From the NCBI RefSeq assembly GCF_004343035.1, contig NZ_SMCQ01000003.1, forward strand, positions 124,001-188,000: a DNA stretch of 64,000 nucleotides. Direction: 5' to 3'. The stretch is from Longibaculum muris. Lineage in GTDB: Bacteria > Bacillota_I > Bacilli_A > Erysipelotrichales > Coprobacillaceae. The position numbers and the translations under genes are program-made. The notes below the pieces were generated by a model. It searched no databases and had not been told where the DNA came from. It worked only from the letters and a program-made list of their open reading frames with translations. Of this stretch, positions 51,369 to 60,489 are shown one piece after another (position 1 is the first letter of the stretch; every line of letters starts with the position of its first letter).

Positions 51369-52211
51369 ATGCAAAGCAATAAATCATTATGGTTTCCTTT
51401 TCTTCATAAAGAAAAAATCTTGCTTATTTTCATTGTTTTTATTCTTATTAATATCAGTATTTATACAACTTTTCAAAATTCTATTTTTTCTTATGCCAAT
51501 TATGATGTGAATTATCCCAATGCTGGTTTAGAATTTTTCTATTATATCTATTGTATTGGGGTGAATCCTTTCTTTTTTATTTTATTGATGTTATTGTTGC
51601 CAAATCTCGTCAGTTATGACTTTTTAAACATGCATCAAAATCATCATGCTTATATGATTGAAACAAGAATCAATAAAAAACAATATTATTTTGATATTTT
51701 TAAAAAGAATATCTTGATGACTTTTATTGTTATGTTGGTGATTCAAGGACTTATGGCACTGATTATTCACTTTTTTTACTTACCTATTCATTTTAATATG
51801 ATGAATTATCCTATTGATTATTACTGTACAACTCAAGTCCTTGCACATAATGAACTCATTAGTTTTATTTTCTTTCTCATCTTCACTGCTTTAGGTTACA
51901 GTATTGTTTCTAGTCTTGTTTTCTCACTTCAAATCATCATTACCAATAAATATATCTATCGCTGTTTTGGTGTTATCTTTGGTATCCTTTTAGTGCTCAT
52001 TCCAGCGCTTATTCAAGGTTATTTACCCATTCCTGAAGCTGCTTTTCTTCTCCAAATTAATAATCTAGTCGCTATTGGCATGGAAAATGTTCGGGTGAAT
52101 CCATTTGGTTTATCCAATCTTTCTCTTTATTTTATCAGTGCTTTACTTTATAGTCTGCTTTCCATTATTTGTTTTGAAATTTTTATAAAGAGGAGACAAA
52201 TCAATGATTAG
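51369..52211 (+). CDS. ABC transporter membrane protein
   Basis: 280 residues from ATG at 51369 behind AAGGAGG; the upstream open frame from 51288 runs through the regulatory repeats and is not likely translated. About six membrane helices, with one pair near the N-terminus flanking a large loop, as in ABC-2 exporters. First of a four-gene unit with a second membrane protein, an ATPase and a third membrane protein. Cargo unknown. Confidence 0.7.
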   Translation: MQSNKSLWFPFLHKEKILLIFIVFILINISIYTTFQNSIFSYANYDVNYPNAGLEFFYYIYCIGVNPFFFILLMLLLPNLVSYDFLNMHQNHHAYMIETRINKKQYYFDIFKKNILMTFIVMLVIQGLMALIIHFFYLPIHFNMMNYPIDYYCTTQVLAHNELISFIFFLIFTALGYSIVSSLVFSLQIIITNKYIYRCFGVIFGILLVLIPALIQGYLPIPEAAFLLQINNLVAIGMENVRVNPFGLSNLSLYFISALLYSLLSIICFEIFIKRRQIND

Positions 52212-52701
52212 AAAGTTTTATCATTTATTAGATTATCGTTTAGTGGTTTTACTGATTGGCATGTTATTGGCTTCACCAATCTTATGTGGCAAAAATACTT
52301 ATACTATTTGTTTAATCTATTCACATTATTTAACTGTCTATATGAACAATATTTTTCTATTGATGACTTATCAATTGGCTTATCGTTTTAATAGTTTACA
52401 TGCTTTTATGTTACTTAGAATTGGTGAAAAAAAATATTATCAAATGACTTATTTTTCACTTATTCTACTTGGTTTACTTTATACCTTTATGATTTATATA
52501 AGTTACTATTTTTTCTTTGGAGCTATTGAAATACAAAGTCTTTATATCACTGTTATTTATATGTTACTTAATATCATTGTTGTTTGTATAGAAAATACCA
52601 TTATTTATTTACAAATTGGTCAAAAAAAGAATTTCCTTTATTTAGCTTTACCGATTTTCATTAATTTCTTATTTCATATTTTATTTAGTCAATTATTTTA
52701 G
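52204..52701 (+). CDS. ABC transporter membrane protein, small
   Basis: A 165-residue, highly hydrophobic protein with about five helices. It overlaps the preceding gene by 8 bases and has its ribosome binding site (GAGGAGAC) inside it. No family recognised; its place before the ATPase suggests a permease subunit or immunity protein. Confidence 0.65.
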   Translation: MIRKFYHLLDYRLVVLLIGMLLASPILCGKNTYTICLIYSHYLTVYMNNIFLLMTYQLAYRFNSLHAFMLLRIGEKKYYQMTYFSLILLGLLYTFMIYISYYFFFGAIEIQSLYITVIYMLLNIIVVCIENTIIYLQIGQKKNFLYLALPIFINFLFHILFSQLF

Positions 52702-52710
52702 GAGGTCAAT

Positions 52711-53337
52711 ATGTTAGAAATATCAAAACTAAACAAATCATTTCATAAACATTCGGTTTTAAAAGATTTAGATTTAAAGATTGAAGATGGGGACTTTATT
52801 TATATTCATGGCATTAATGGTTCTGGGAAATCAACTTTATTTAAATTAATTTGTCATATTCTTGAAGCTGATACAGGTTGTATTGTCATGGATGAAGATG
52901 TGCATATAGGAGCCTTGATTGAAAATCCAGGTTTCTTAGAAAATGAAACTTTATTATTTAATTTACGTTTTTTAGCCTCTTTAAAACATCATTTTGATGA
53001 AACCCATGTTGCCAGATTATGTACACTTTTTCAACTTGATTTATATAGTCCGATTAAGATGAAAAACTATTCTTTAGGGATGCGTCAAAAGGCGGGAATT
53101 ATTCAAGCTATTATGGAGAATCAAAATCTTATTTTATTAGATGAACCTACCCGTGGTCTTGATTTTGAGTCAGTAAAGATTTTTTGTCAGTTAGTTAATG
53201 ATTTACATGAACAAGGCAAAACAATTATAATTGCTGCTCATGATTATTTAACTGACATTCATTATCAAACTATCTATCAACTTAAAAATGGACAAATCAT
53301 CCAAGATCAAGACTTTAAAAATCATTATTCTTTATAG
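52711..53337 (+). CDS. ABC transporter ATP-binding protein
   Basis: A 208-residue ATPase with GINGSGKST (Walker A, about residue 36), NYSLGMRQKAGIIQA (signature with LGM in place of SGG), LILLDEPTRGLD (Walker B) and AAHD (switch His). It starts behind AGGAGGT, 9 bases after the small membrane protein. Short exporter ATPases like this power peptide or drug export. Its partners are the three flanking membrane proteins. Confidence 0.9.
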   Translation: MLEISKLNKSFHKHSVLKDLDLKIEDGDFIYIHGINGSGKSTLFKLICHILEADTGCIVMDEDVHIGALIENPGFLENETLLFNLRFLASLKHHFDETHVARLCTLFQLDLYSPIKMKNYSLGMRQKAGIIQAIMENQNLILLDEPTRGLDFESVKIFCQLVNDLHEQGKTIIIAAHDYLTDIHYQTIYQLKNGQIIQDQDFKNHYSL

Positions 53338-53758
53338 TCTATTGATTTTCTTTCTTTATCCACTCTATCAAGACATTCTATCCAAACTTATTTTCCATTA
53401 TTCTCAAATAGACTTCCGTTATCTCATCTTTATGAGTATTCAAATCTTTTGGTGTTATCTCCTTTATCAAATTGTTTATCAATATATATGTTTATATACT
53501 TTTATGAGAATCAGATTATCAAAAAGTGAATGTTATGCTATATTGCTAAAACAAGTAAGCTTATATTTATGTTTCTACATTATTCTACATACTTTGATAT
53601 TCTTTGTTATTTCTCAACAAATTCCCTTAAATATGCTTATTTTCAACCTCATTATTCAGCTATTTAGCTTCATTATTGTCTTGAATTTACAAAAATTTTG
53701 GAATTATAGTTACATTTTTATTATATTTATAATACTTTTGTGTCATTTTATTGTATAA
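53288..53758 (+). CDS. membrane protein at the end of the ABC unit
   Basis: A 156-residue hydrophobic protein with about four to five helices (from IIILYSLLIFFLYPLY onward). The proposed ATG lies 50 bases inside the ATPase gene without a visible ribosome binding site, so translation may depend on coupling or an alternative start further in. No family recognised; probably a subunit or immunity component of the transporter. Confidence 0.55.
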   Translation: MDKSSKIKTLKIIILYSLLIFFLYPLYQDILSKLIFHYSQIDFRYLIFMSIQIFWCYLLYQIVYQYICLYTFMRIRLSKSECYAILLKQVSLYLCFYIILHTLIFFVISQQIPLNMLIFNLIIQLFSFIIVLNLQKFWNYSYIFIIFIILLCHFIV

Positions 53759-53784
53759 TAAAAATAGAAAAGCGAGGAATGAAC

Positions 53785-53970
53785 ATGGATAACAATATTG
53801 ATAAAGCCAATGATTTGGTTTATAGCACTTTAAATCTTTTAAGAACATTAGAAAACCAAGATATTGATTTAAAAGAAAAAGAGGAATTCTTAAAAGCAAT
53901 GGATACTTTAGAAGAAGTAAGACATCTTTTATATGAATTACGTAATGAAAGAAAGCTAGAGATGGCATAA
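53785..53970 (+). CDS. small acidic helical protein
   Basis: A 61-residue protein from ATG at 53785 (MDNNIDKANDLVYSTLN) behind GCGAGG. Almost entirely charged helix with leucine spacing (LRTLENQDIDLKEKEEFL, LEEVRHLLYELRNERK), so a coiled coil or helical pair is likely. No membrane segment. Function unknown. It is followed at once by a strong two-way terminator. Confidence 0.65.
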   Translation: MDNNIDKANDLVYSTLNLLRTLENQDIDLKEKEEFLKAMDTLEEVRHLLYELRNERKLEMA

Positions 53971-53998
53971 AACGTACGCTTAGGCGTACGTTTTATTT
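53968..53998. terminator. two-way terminator
   Basis: AAAACGTACGC / GCGTACGTTTT with loop TTAG, serving the small helical gene on the left and the convergent alpha/beta hydrolase on the right. Confidence 0.9.
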
Positions 53999-54916
53999 TG
54001 TATATAAATCAATAAAATTAAAAACTGTTGAATAATAAGTTGATTCATCAACTGAACAGCTATTAGCATGTTTTGCTCCTTCAACAATAAGTTTTTGTTT
54101 AGGACAAGTTGCAGCTTGATACAATTCATCAAGCATGCTAAAAGGCACAAAATGATCTTCACGCCCATGGATAAAAAGCATTGGCGTTTGACTCTTTTTG
54201 ACTTGTTCAATAGGTTGAACATCTTCTAAATAATAACCAGCTCGAACTTTTGTCACCAGACTAGCCATATGCATAGCCAACTCACTTTCAATTTCAGGCA
54301 TATCTATATGTGATTTAAAAATATCCCAAACACTCGTATAACCACAATCCTCAATAATTGCTTTTACTGCCTGAGGGAGTTTTTCTCCAGCCACATTCAT
54401 CACTGTTGCTCCTCCCATAGAAACACCATATAAAACAATCTTAGCATTTTGATTCTTCAAAAGAATATAATCAATCCACTTTAAAATATCTAAACGATCA
54501 TCCCAGCCCATCCCAATATAATCACCTTCACTTAAACCATGTCCTCTTAAATCAGGAATCAACAAATTATAACCCTGTTTATAAAATTTTTTAATTGGTG
54601 CAATAATACTTGCGCCATCACCGCGATAACCATGTACCATAATCACATAGATGGGATGATCTTGTTCTATAAAATAACCATGAAGCTGTAAATGATCATC
54701 ACTTTCAATAGAAACATTAACACTTTTTTCATTGAGCCAAAGTCTTGAAGCTTGTTCAACATCTTCATTTGTTTCTATTTTTTCTGAGATATTATGTTTG
54801 GCATAGGGATTGAGTGTATAATCATAAAGGTAATTTCCTACATATAAAGCTAAACAGCTTAAAACAATCAAACAAAAAACACTTATAAACACAATAACTT
54901 TAACAGCTTTTTTCAT
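53993..54916 (-). CDS. membrane-anchored alpha/beta hydrolase
   Basis: A 307-residue protein with an N-terminal membrane helix (VIVFISVFCLIVLSCLALYV). The alpha/beta-hydrolase fold follows: VMVHGYRGDGAS (oxyanion region), LYGVSMGGATVM with the nucleophile Ser in GxSxG, HGREDHFVP with the acid, and GAKHANSC with the histidine. Related to the YqkD/BAAT-type surface hydrolases. Substrate unknown. Confidence 0.85.
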   Translation of the reverse strand: MKKAVKVIVFISVFCLIVLSCLALYVGNYLYDYTLNPYAKHNISEKIETNEDVEQASRLWLNEKSVNVSIESDDHLQLHGYFIEQDHPIYVIMVHGYRGDGASIIAPIKKFYKQGYNLLIPDLRGHGLSEGDYIGMGWDDRLDILKWIDYILLKNQNAKIVLYGVSMGGATVMNVAGEKLPQAVKAIIEDCGYTSVWDIFKSHIDMPEIESELAMHMASLVTKVRAGYYLEDVQPIEQVKKSQTPMLFIHGREDHFVPFSMLDELYQAATCPKQKLIVEGAKHANSCSVDESTYYSTVFNFIDLYTK

Positions 54917-54991
54917 AGTATACCTCCCCCTATCGGCTATAATTTTATCTTCTATTATGCTATAATATAAACATAATAGGAGGTTAGAAAA

Positions 54992-55495
54992 ATGGCATTT
55001 GTAAAAATTGATATTAAGGATTTAAAAATGAATCCATTTGTAGCCATTGGTAAAGAATGGATGTTGATTACTGCTGGTGATGAAAATCAAGTCAATACAA
55101 TGACAGCTTCTTGGGGTGGCATGGGTGTACTTTGGAATAAAGATGTTGTTACTGCTTATATCCGTCCACAACGCTATACCAAAGAATTTGTTGATTCTCA
55201 AGATTGTTTCTCATTATCTTTTTTTGATGGATATAAAAAAGAACTTTCTTTATTAGGAACAGTTTCAGGACGTGATCAAAATAAGATTGAAGATGTTGAT
55301 TTTCATATCACATATCTAGATAATGTTCCGACTTTCCAAGAAGCAAAACTTGTCTTTATCGTTGAAAAGCTCTACGCTGATACAATCAAACCAGAATGTT
55401 TTATTGATCATACAATTGATGAACAATGTTATCCACAAAAAGATTATCACATCATGTATATTGCTAAAATTAAAAGTGTTTATGTCCAAGAATAA
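54992..55495 (+). CDS. flavin reductase-like FMN-binding protein
   Basis: A 167-residue split-barrel protein of the flavin reductase family. NTMTASWGGMGVLWNKDVV and YIRPQRYTKEFV with FSLSFFDG form the FMN-binding face. It probably reduces flavin or binds FMN in a small redox reaction. Starts after AGGAGG, divergent from the hydrolase gene. Confidence 0.85.
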   Translation: MAFVKIDIKDLKMNPFVAIGKEWMLITAGDENQVNTMTASWGGMGVLWNKDVVTAYIRPQRYTKEFVDSQDCFSLSFFDGYKKELSLLGTVSGRDQNKIEDVDFHITYLDNVPTFQEAKLVFIVEKLYADTIKPECFIDHTIDEQCYPQKDYHIMYIAKIKSVYVQE

Positions 55496-55549
55496 GGCAT
55501 AAACCTTTTTTATTACTTATTTATTTTATCCATATATGTAAGTTATAGA

Positions 55550-55957
55550 CTATCGAGTTAAGAAAATTTGCATCCCACTTCCTGAAAAATCATCAGGAAT
55601 CTTATGAAAACCACAATTTTCATAAAAACTTTCTTTTCCCTTTGCGGCAATTAAACAAACAGATGCACGTGATTCCATCATATCATAAGCCAAATGCAAT
55701 AATTGTTCAATCATGTCATGTCCAATTCCTTGTCTTTGATAATTTGGATGAACAATAACATCAACTATAAAATCATAAGTTCCATCACCAATTAACCTTG
55801 CCATAGCAATACACTTATCATAATCATAAACACTTATGATAGCTAAACTATTTTTTAGCATAGTTGATATTTGTTTAGCTTCAAAAGTTTTCCATTTTAC
55901 ACTTTTTCTTAATTCATTAACGTCTTTTATTGTTATATAGTCTCGATACTGATACAT
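55550..55957 (-). CDS. GNAT-family N-acetyltransferase
   Basis: A 135-residue acetyltransferase with the acetyl-CoA loop in HPNYQRQGIGHDMIEQLL and the late beta-bulge region SFYENCGFHKIPDD. Small single-domain GNAT proteins acetylate varied amines; the substrate cannot be told. Starts with ATG after GGAGGTTTATT. Confidence 0.85.
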   Translation of the reverse strand: MYQYRDYITIKDVNELRKSVKWKTFEAKQISTMLKNSLAIISVYDYDKCIAMARLIGDGTYDFIVDVIVHPNYQRQGIGHDMIEQLLHLAYDMMESRASVCLIAAKGKESFYENCGFHKIPDDFSGSGMQIFLTR

Positions 55958-55989
55958 AATAAACCTCCAATTAAGAAAAAAATGAAAGC

Positions 55990-57591
55990 CTAAGCTCCCA
56001 TCTTCTCTTTATATTCTAAATATTCATCAAATGTAGATAGACGATCAATACATCCATCAGTTGTGAATTCAATAACTCTATTTGCAACTGTTTGAACAAA
56101 TTGATGGTCATGCGAAGCAAATAAAATATTTTCTTTAAAACGCATAAGACCTTCATTTAAAGCTTGAATTGATTCAAGATCCAAATGGTTTGTTGGTTCA
56201 TCAAGAATTAAGACATTACAGTTAGCCATCATCATTTTTGCTAACATACATCTGACCTTTTCTCCTCCTGATAAAACATTCGCTTTCTTTAATGCTTCTT
56301 CACCAGAGAATAAAACACGTCCTAACCAGCCTCTTAAATCTTGGTCATACACATCACCAACTGCATATTGTCTTAACCAATCAACTAATGTTAAATCACA
56401 GTCATCAAAATATTCATTATTATCTTTAGGGAAATAAGATTGAGAAGTTGTCACACCCCATTGGAATGTTCCTTCATAATCCTCAATTTCACCAGTAATA
56501 ATCTTAAAGAATGTTGTTACTGCTAATTCATTATCAGAAACAAAAGCCACTTTATCTTTAGGTGAAATAGAAAAACTAACATTATTTAAAATCTTTTCCC
56601 CATTAAGTTCATAAGATAAACCTTCCACATTTAAAACAATATTTCCCACTTCACGATCAGGGGTAAACCCAATAAAAGGATATCTTCTTAGTGATGGTTT
56701 AATATCTACCATTTCTAAGTTATCTAATAATTTTTTACGAGATGTTGCTTGTTTTGCTTTAGAAGCATTGGCACTAAAACGAGCAATAAATTCTTCTAAT
56801 TCTTTTTTCTTTGCTTCGGCTTTTTTATTAATTTCTTTTGCTTGTTTTAACATCATTTGTGAATATTCATACCAGAAATCATAGTTTCCAACATATAATT
56901 GAATTTTACTATAATCAATATCTGCAATATGTGTACAAACTTTATTTAAGAAATGTCTATCATGGGAAACAACAATCACTGTATTTGGGAAGTTTAATAA
57001 AAAGTTTTCTAACCAATTGATACTTTTTAAATCTAAGTGGTTTGTTGGTTCGTCCAATAATAAAACATCAGGATTTCCAAATAAAGCTTGAGCAAGTAAA
57101 ACTTTTACTTTTTGTTGATCCCCTAATTCTTTCATTAATAAATGATGAAATTCACCACTAACCCCTAATCCATTTAATAAGATTTCAGCATCAGTTTCTG
57201 CATTCCAGCCATCCATTTCCATGAATTCACCTTCTAATTCAGCTAATTCCAAGCCGTCCTCATCATTAAAATCAGGTTTGCTATATAATTCTTCTTTTCT
57301 TTGCATAATTTCATATAAACGCTTATTTCCCATTAAAACCGTTTTAATGACTTCTTCTTCTTCATACGCAAAGTGATCTTGTTTTAATACAGACAATCTT
57401 TGTCCAGGCGTCATCACAACTTCACCTTTATTAGGCTCAATTTCACCAGATAATATTTTTAAAAATGTTGATTTCCCAGCTCCATTTGCCCCAATAATTC
57501 CATAACAATTTCCTTCTGTAAATTGAATAGAAACATTTTCAAATAAAGCCCGATCACCATATCTTAATGTTACATTTTGTGTTGATATCAT
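55990..57591 (-). CDS. ABC-F family ATPase (YkpA/YbiT-like)
   Basis: 533 residues from ATG at 57591 behind AAGGAGA, with two ABC domains and no membrane part. First domain: GANGAGKST and LLLDEPTNHLD; second: LSGGEKVRC and LILDEPTNHLD. The linker between them (about 240-310) is basic and helical (KKAEAKKKELEEFIARFSAN), as in ribosome-acting ABC-F proteins. The first domain has KELGDQQKV in place of a standard signature. Likely a translation factor rather than a transporter. Confidence 0.9.
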   Translation of the reverse strand: MISTQNVTLRYGDRALFENVSIQFTEGNCYGIIGANGAGKSTFLKILSGEIEPNKGEVVMTPGQRLSVLKQDHFAYEEEEVIKTVLMGNKRLYEIMQRKEELYSKPDFNDEDGLELAELEGEFMEMDGWNAETDAEILLNGLGVSGEFHHLLMKELGDQQKVKVLLAQALFGNPDVLLLDEPTNHLDLKSINWLENFLLNFPNTVIVVSHDRHFLNKVCTHIADIDYSKIQLYVGNYDFWYEYSQMMLKQAKEINKKAEAKKKELEEFIARFSANASKAKQATSRKKLLDNLEMVDIKPSLRRYPFIGFTPDREVGNIVLNVEGLSYELNGEKILNNVSFSISPKDKVAFVSDNELAVTTFFKIITGEIEDYEGTFQWGVTTSQSYFPKDNNEYFDDCDLTLVDWLRQYAVGDVYDQDLRGWLGRVLFSGEEALKKANVLSGGEKVRCMLAKMMMANCNVLILDEPTNHLDLESIQALNEGLMRFKENILFASHDHQFVQTVANRVIEFTTDGCIDRLSTFDEYLEYKEKMGA

Positions 57592-57661
57592 GTATATATT
57601 TCTCCTTTTTTGCAAGTCCATTCTATTATACATGTTTCTAAGTTTTTTTCAACATATTATA

Positions 57662-57696
57662 AGATAAAAAGAAGTTGTATTAAAACAACTTCTAAC
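57662..57696 (-). terminator. terminator of the chbG-PTS-GH4 operon
   Basis: AGAAGTTGT / ACAACTTCT with loop TTTAAT, followed by TTTTTATC on the minus strand, 30 bases after the GH4 stop. Confidence 0.9.
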
Positions 57697-57721
57697 TTTA
57701 TATAAGGGAGGTTAAAATATT

Positions 57722-59053
57722 TTATTTATAAAACTTTGGATTCCAATAATCCTTATTTAATTCTAAGAAATCATCTAAAACTTCTTTTCCTTTACGATAT
57801 GAAGGAACCGTTTTATTTAGTAAAATAGCTTGTAATGCTTTATCATATGAACCTTCTAAACAAGCTTCAACAGCTAATTTTTCATAACCCTTTTGAGCTT
57901 CCATTAAAGATTTATGGAATTGAGGAATATATCCAACAGCAACTGGTTCTACCCCTGATGCTCCTACATAACAAGGAACTTCCACAACAGCATCATGATT
58001 AAAATTACCAATCGCTCCATTATTCATAACATTTACAATAAATCTTTCACGCTTATCATTAATAATAGAACTTGCTAAATCAACAATATAATTACCATGT
58101 ACACCTGAAATCAAATATGAATCTTTTGCTGATTGAGTTTCGATAACACGTTTACATTCTTGATAAACTGTTATTTCACGTCCGGCTAATACTGAATCTG
58201 CACGAGTAAACTCATGATCAAATTGTTCCATCATTTCATCATGGAAATAATAATATTGTAAATAACATAATGGCATAAAGTCTGGATAAGCCTTAAATCC
58301 TTTAATGACATTATTAAATGTTTTAAACCAATAGTCATCTAATTTTCCAGCATCTTGTGAAGCACTTAATCCTGTCACTTTTCCTGATAAAACATCTTCT
58401 CTTAATTGTGGTAAAAGATCTTCACCTTTTTTATTATAGATATTTGTATACCAACCAAAATGATTTAAACCAAAATATTTAAAAGTTAAATCTTTTTCAT
58501 CATATCCTAAATAAGCTGCAACTTGTTCTTGTTGTGAAATTGGCATATCACAAATACACAACATTTTAGCTTGTGGATAAGTACGATAAACTGCTTCTGA
58601 TACCATTGCTTCTGGATTTGAATAATTTAATAACCAAGCATTAGGACAAACTTCTAAAGCTGTTTTAACAATTTCTAAAATTGCTGGAATTGTTCTTAAG
58701 GCAAAAGCAAATCCCCCTAGACCACAAGTTTCTTGTCCAATTAATCCATGTTTATAACATGTATGTTCATCAACTGCTCTTTGTTCATTTCTTCCTGGTC
58801 GAATTTGAATAAAGACATAATCAGCCCCAGTTAATGCTTCTTTTAAATCAGTTGTCCAACTTGTTTTAATATCTGGGCGATGTTCACTCATATAAATTCT
58901 ATTAAATTCACCCATATGATAAACACGATCATATTCAATATCATGTAAACATAATTCTGACATTTTGATTTCATCTGCTTTAGCTGTTAAAGCAGCTAAA
59001 ATTCCTGGTGTATGTGTTGATCCTGCTCCAATAATAACAAATTTATTTCCCAT
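57722..59053 (-). CDS. GH4 6-phosphoglycosidase, phospho-alpha-glucosidase class
   Basis: A 443-residue GH4 enzyme. NAD-binding start FVIIGAGSTHTPGILAAL, LLNYSNPEAM, the class motif ICDMP (phospho-alpha-glucosidases; phospho-beta enzymes have CNVP), and GLNHFGWY for the metal site. Needs NAD and a divalent metal. It is last in an operon with a ChbG-type deacetylase and a NagE-type permease. The natural substrate may therefore be a deacetylated, phosphorylated, alpha-linked amino disaccharide. Clearly a different branch from the MalH copy at 19867. Confidence 0.88.
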   Translation of the reverse strand: MGNKFVIIGAGSTHTPGILAALTAKADEIKMSELCLHDIEYDRVYHMGEFNRIYMSEHRPDIKTSWTTDLKEALTGADYVFIQIRPGRNEQRAVDEHTCYKHGLIGQETCGLGGFAFALRTIPAILEIVKTALEVCPNAWLLNYSNPEAMVSEAVYRTYPQAKMLCICDMPISQQEQVAAYLGYDEKDLTFKYFGLNHFGWYTNIYNKKGEDLLPQLREDVLSGKVTGLSASQDAGKLDDYWFKTFNNVIKGFKAYPDFMPLCYLQYYYFHDEMMEQFDHEFTRADSVLAGREITVYQECKRVIETQSAKDSYLISGVHGNYIVDLASSIINDKRERFIVNVMNNGAIGNFNHDAVVEVPCYVGASGVEPVAVGYIPQFHKSLMEAQKGYEKLAVEACLEGSYDKALQAILLNKTVPSYRKGKEVLDDFLELNKDYWNPKFYK

Positions 59054-59070
59054 AATAATATACTCTCCTT

Positions 59071-60489
59071 CTAATCTTCTAACATTTCTTTAAATTCTTT
59101 AGCAACTTTATTAACTTCTGTTCCAATAATAATTTGAATAGAAGTATCACTTAATTTCACAATTCCTTTAGCACCAGTTTTTTTAATATTAACTTCATTA
59201 ACCAATGCTCCATCTTTTAATTCTAAACGCAATCTTGTTACACAACTTTCAACTTCTTCAATATTTTCTTTTCCACCAACATTTTGTAATAGTTTTTTAG
59301 CCATATATTGATAATTTGATGACTCTAATTTAATATTTAATTCTTCTTCAGAAATATCTTCTTCAATAATGAAATCATCTTCTCTACCTGGCGTCTTTAA
59401 ATCAAATTTTTCAATCATAAACTTAAATCCAAAGTAGTAAATAAAGAAGAATACAATACCTACAGGTATAATAATCCATGCATTTGTTCCCATATTAAAA
59501 TTCAAGACAAAATCAATAATACAGAAATTAATAGACATCCCCAAATGAACATCTAATAAATATAGAATTGCTCCAGCAGCCCCAGTTAAAATCGCATGGA
59601 AAGCATATAAACGAGGTGCCACAAACATAAATGAGAATTCTACTGGTTCAGTAATTCCAGCTACAAATGAAGTTAAAGCACCAGATGTCATTAAAGACTT
59701 TGTTTCAGCTTTTTTCTTTTCTTTTGCAGTTTTAGCAATCACAGCACAAGCTCCAGGTAAACCAAACATCATTGGAATAAAGAACATCGCCAAGAACAAA
59801 CCAGCAGTTGGATCTCCTGCTAAGAAACGAGGAATCTCCCCTTTAACAACTTCACCACTCGCTGTAACAAATGAACCTAATTCATAATAAATATACGTAT
59901 TCACAACATGATGTAAACCAATTGGAATTAATAAACGGTTTGTTAAACCAAAGACAAAGACTCCTAATGCTCCAGCACCGGCAATCCAAATCCCAAAACT
60001 ATTTAAACCAGCTTGACAAGGTACCCAAATATAGCTGAAGGCAATTCCTAAAGGTACGGCAACCAATGGTGCCAAAGTTACAACAAACTTTTCACCTGTA
60101 AAGAATGAGAACATTTGAGGGGTTTTCCACTCTTTACTATAGTTATAAACAATTGCTGTCATAACCCCAACAACAATCCCAGCAAAAACCCCCATATTAA
60201 TTGTTTCATTCATGAAAGTTAATACAGATTTAAAAACTGATAATGAAATGACTGCTCCAATAATTGGTATAGCTTTATCTTTTGCTTTGGCATAAGCAAT
60301 CACAGCCCCCACAGCAAATAATAAATCCATCATTCCAAAAACAACCCATGCCGCATTCTCTAATACTGGCAAATTTAATAAATCGGCTGCACTTAAACGT
60401 GCAAGTAACCCTGCAACTGGTGTTGCAGCAATTGGAATCAGCATTGCTTTTCCCAATTTTGATAATTGTTTCATAATTCTGTTAAACAT
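59071..60489 (-). CDS. PTS EIICB, NagE/glucose superfamily
   Basis: 472 residues from ATG at 60489 behind AGGAGAGG, overlapping chbG by 8 bases. The IIC domain has PIAATPVAGLLARLS, IGLHHVVNTYIYYELGSF, RFLAGDPTAGLFLAMFF and GITEPVEFSFMF. The GDPTAG block and Tyr-rich HH region are typical of GlcNAc-type (NagE/NagP) permeases. The IIB domain carries the phosphocysteine in EEVESCVTRLRLE. It has no IIA domain and probably uses the separate IIA encoded at 62235. Strongly similar to the partial IICB at the window's end. Confidence 0.9.
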   Translation of the reverse strand: MFNRIMKQLSKLGKAMLIPIAATPVAGLLARLSAADLLNLPVLENAAWVVFGMMDLLFAVGAVIAYAKAKDKAIPIIGAVISLSVFKSVLTFMNETINMGVFAGIVVGVMTAIVYNYSKEWKTPQMFSFFTGEKFVVTLAPLVAVPLGIAFSYIWVPCQAGLNSFGIWIAGAGALGVFVFGLTNRLLIPIGLHHVVNTYIYYELGSFVTASGEVVKGEIPRFLAGDPTAGLFLAMFFIPMMFGLPGACAVIAKTAKEKKKAETKSLMTSGALTSFVAGITEPVEFSFMFVAPRLYAFHAILTGAAGAILYLLDVHLGMSINFCIIDFVLNFNMGTNAWIIIPVGIVFFFIYYFGFKFMIEKFDLKTPGREDDFIIEEDISEEELNIKLESSNYQYMAKKLLQNVGGKENIEEVESCVTRLRLELKDGALVNEVNIKKTGAKGIVKLSDTSIQIIIGTEVNKVAKEFKEMLED

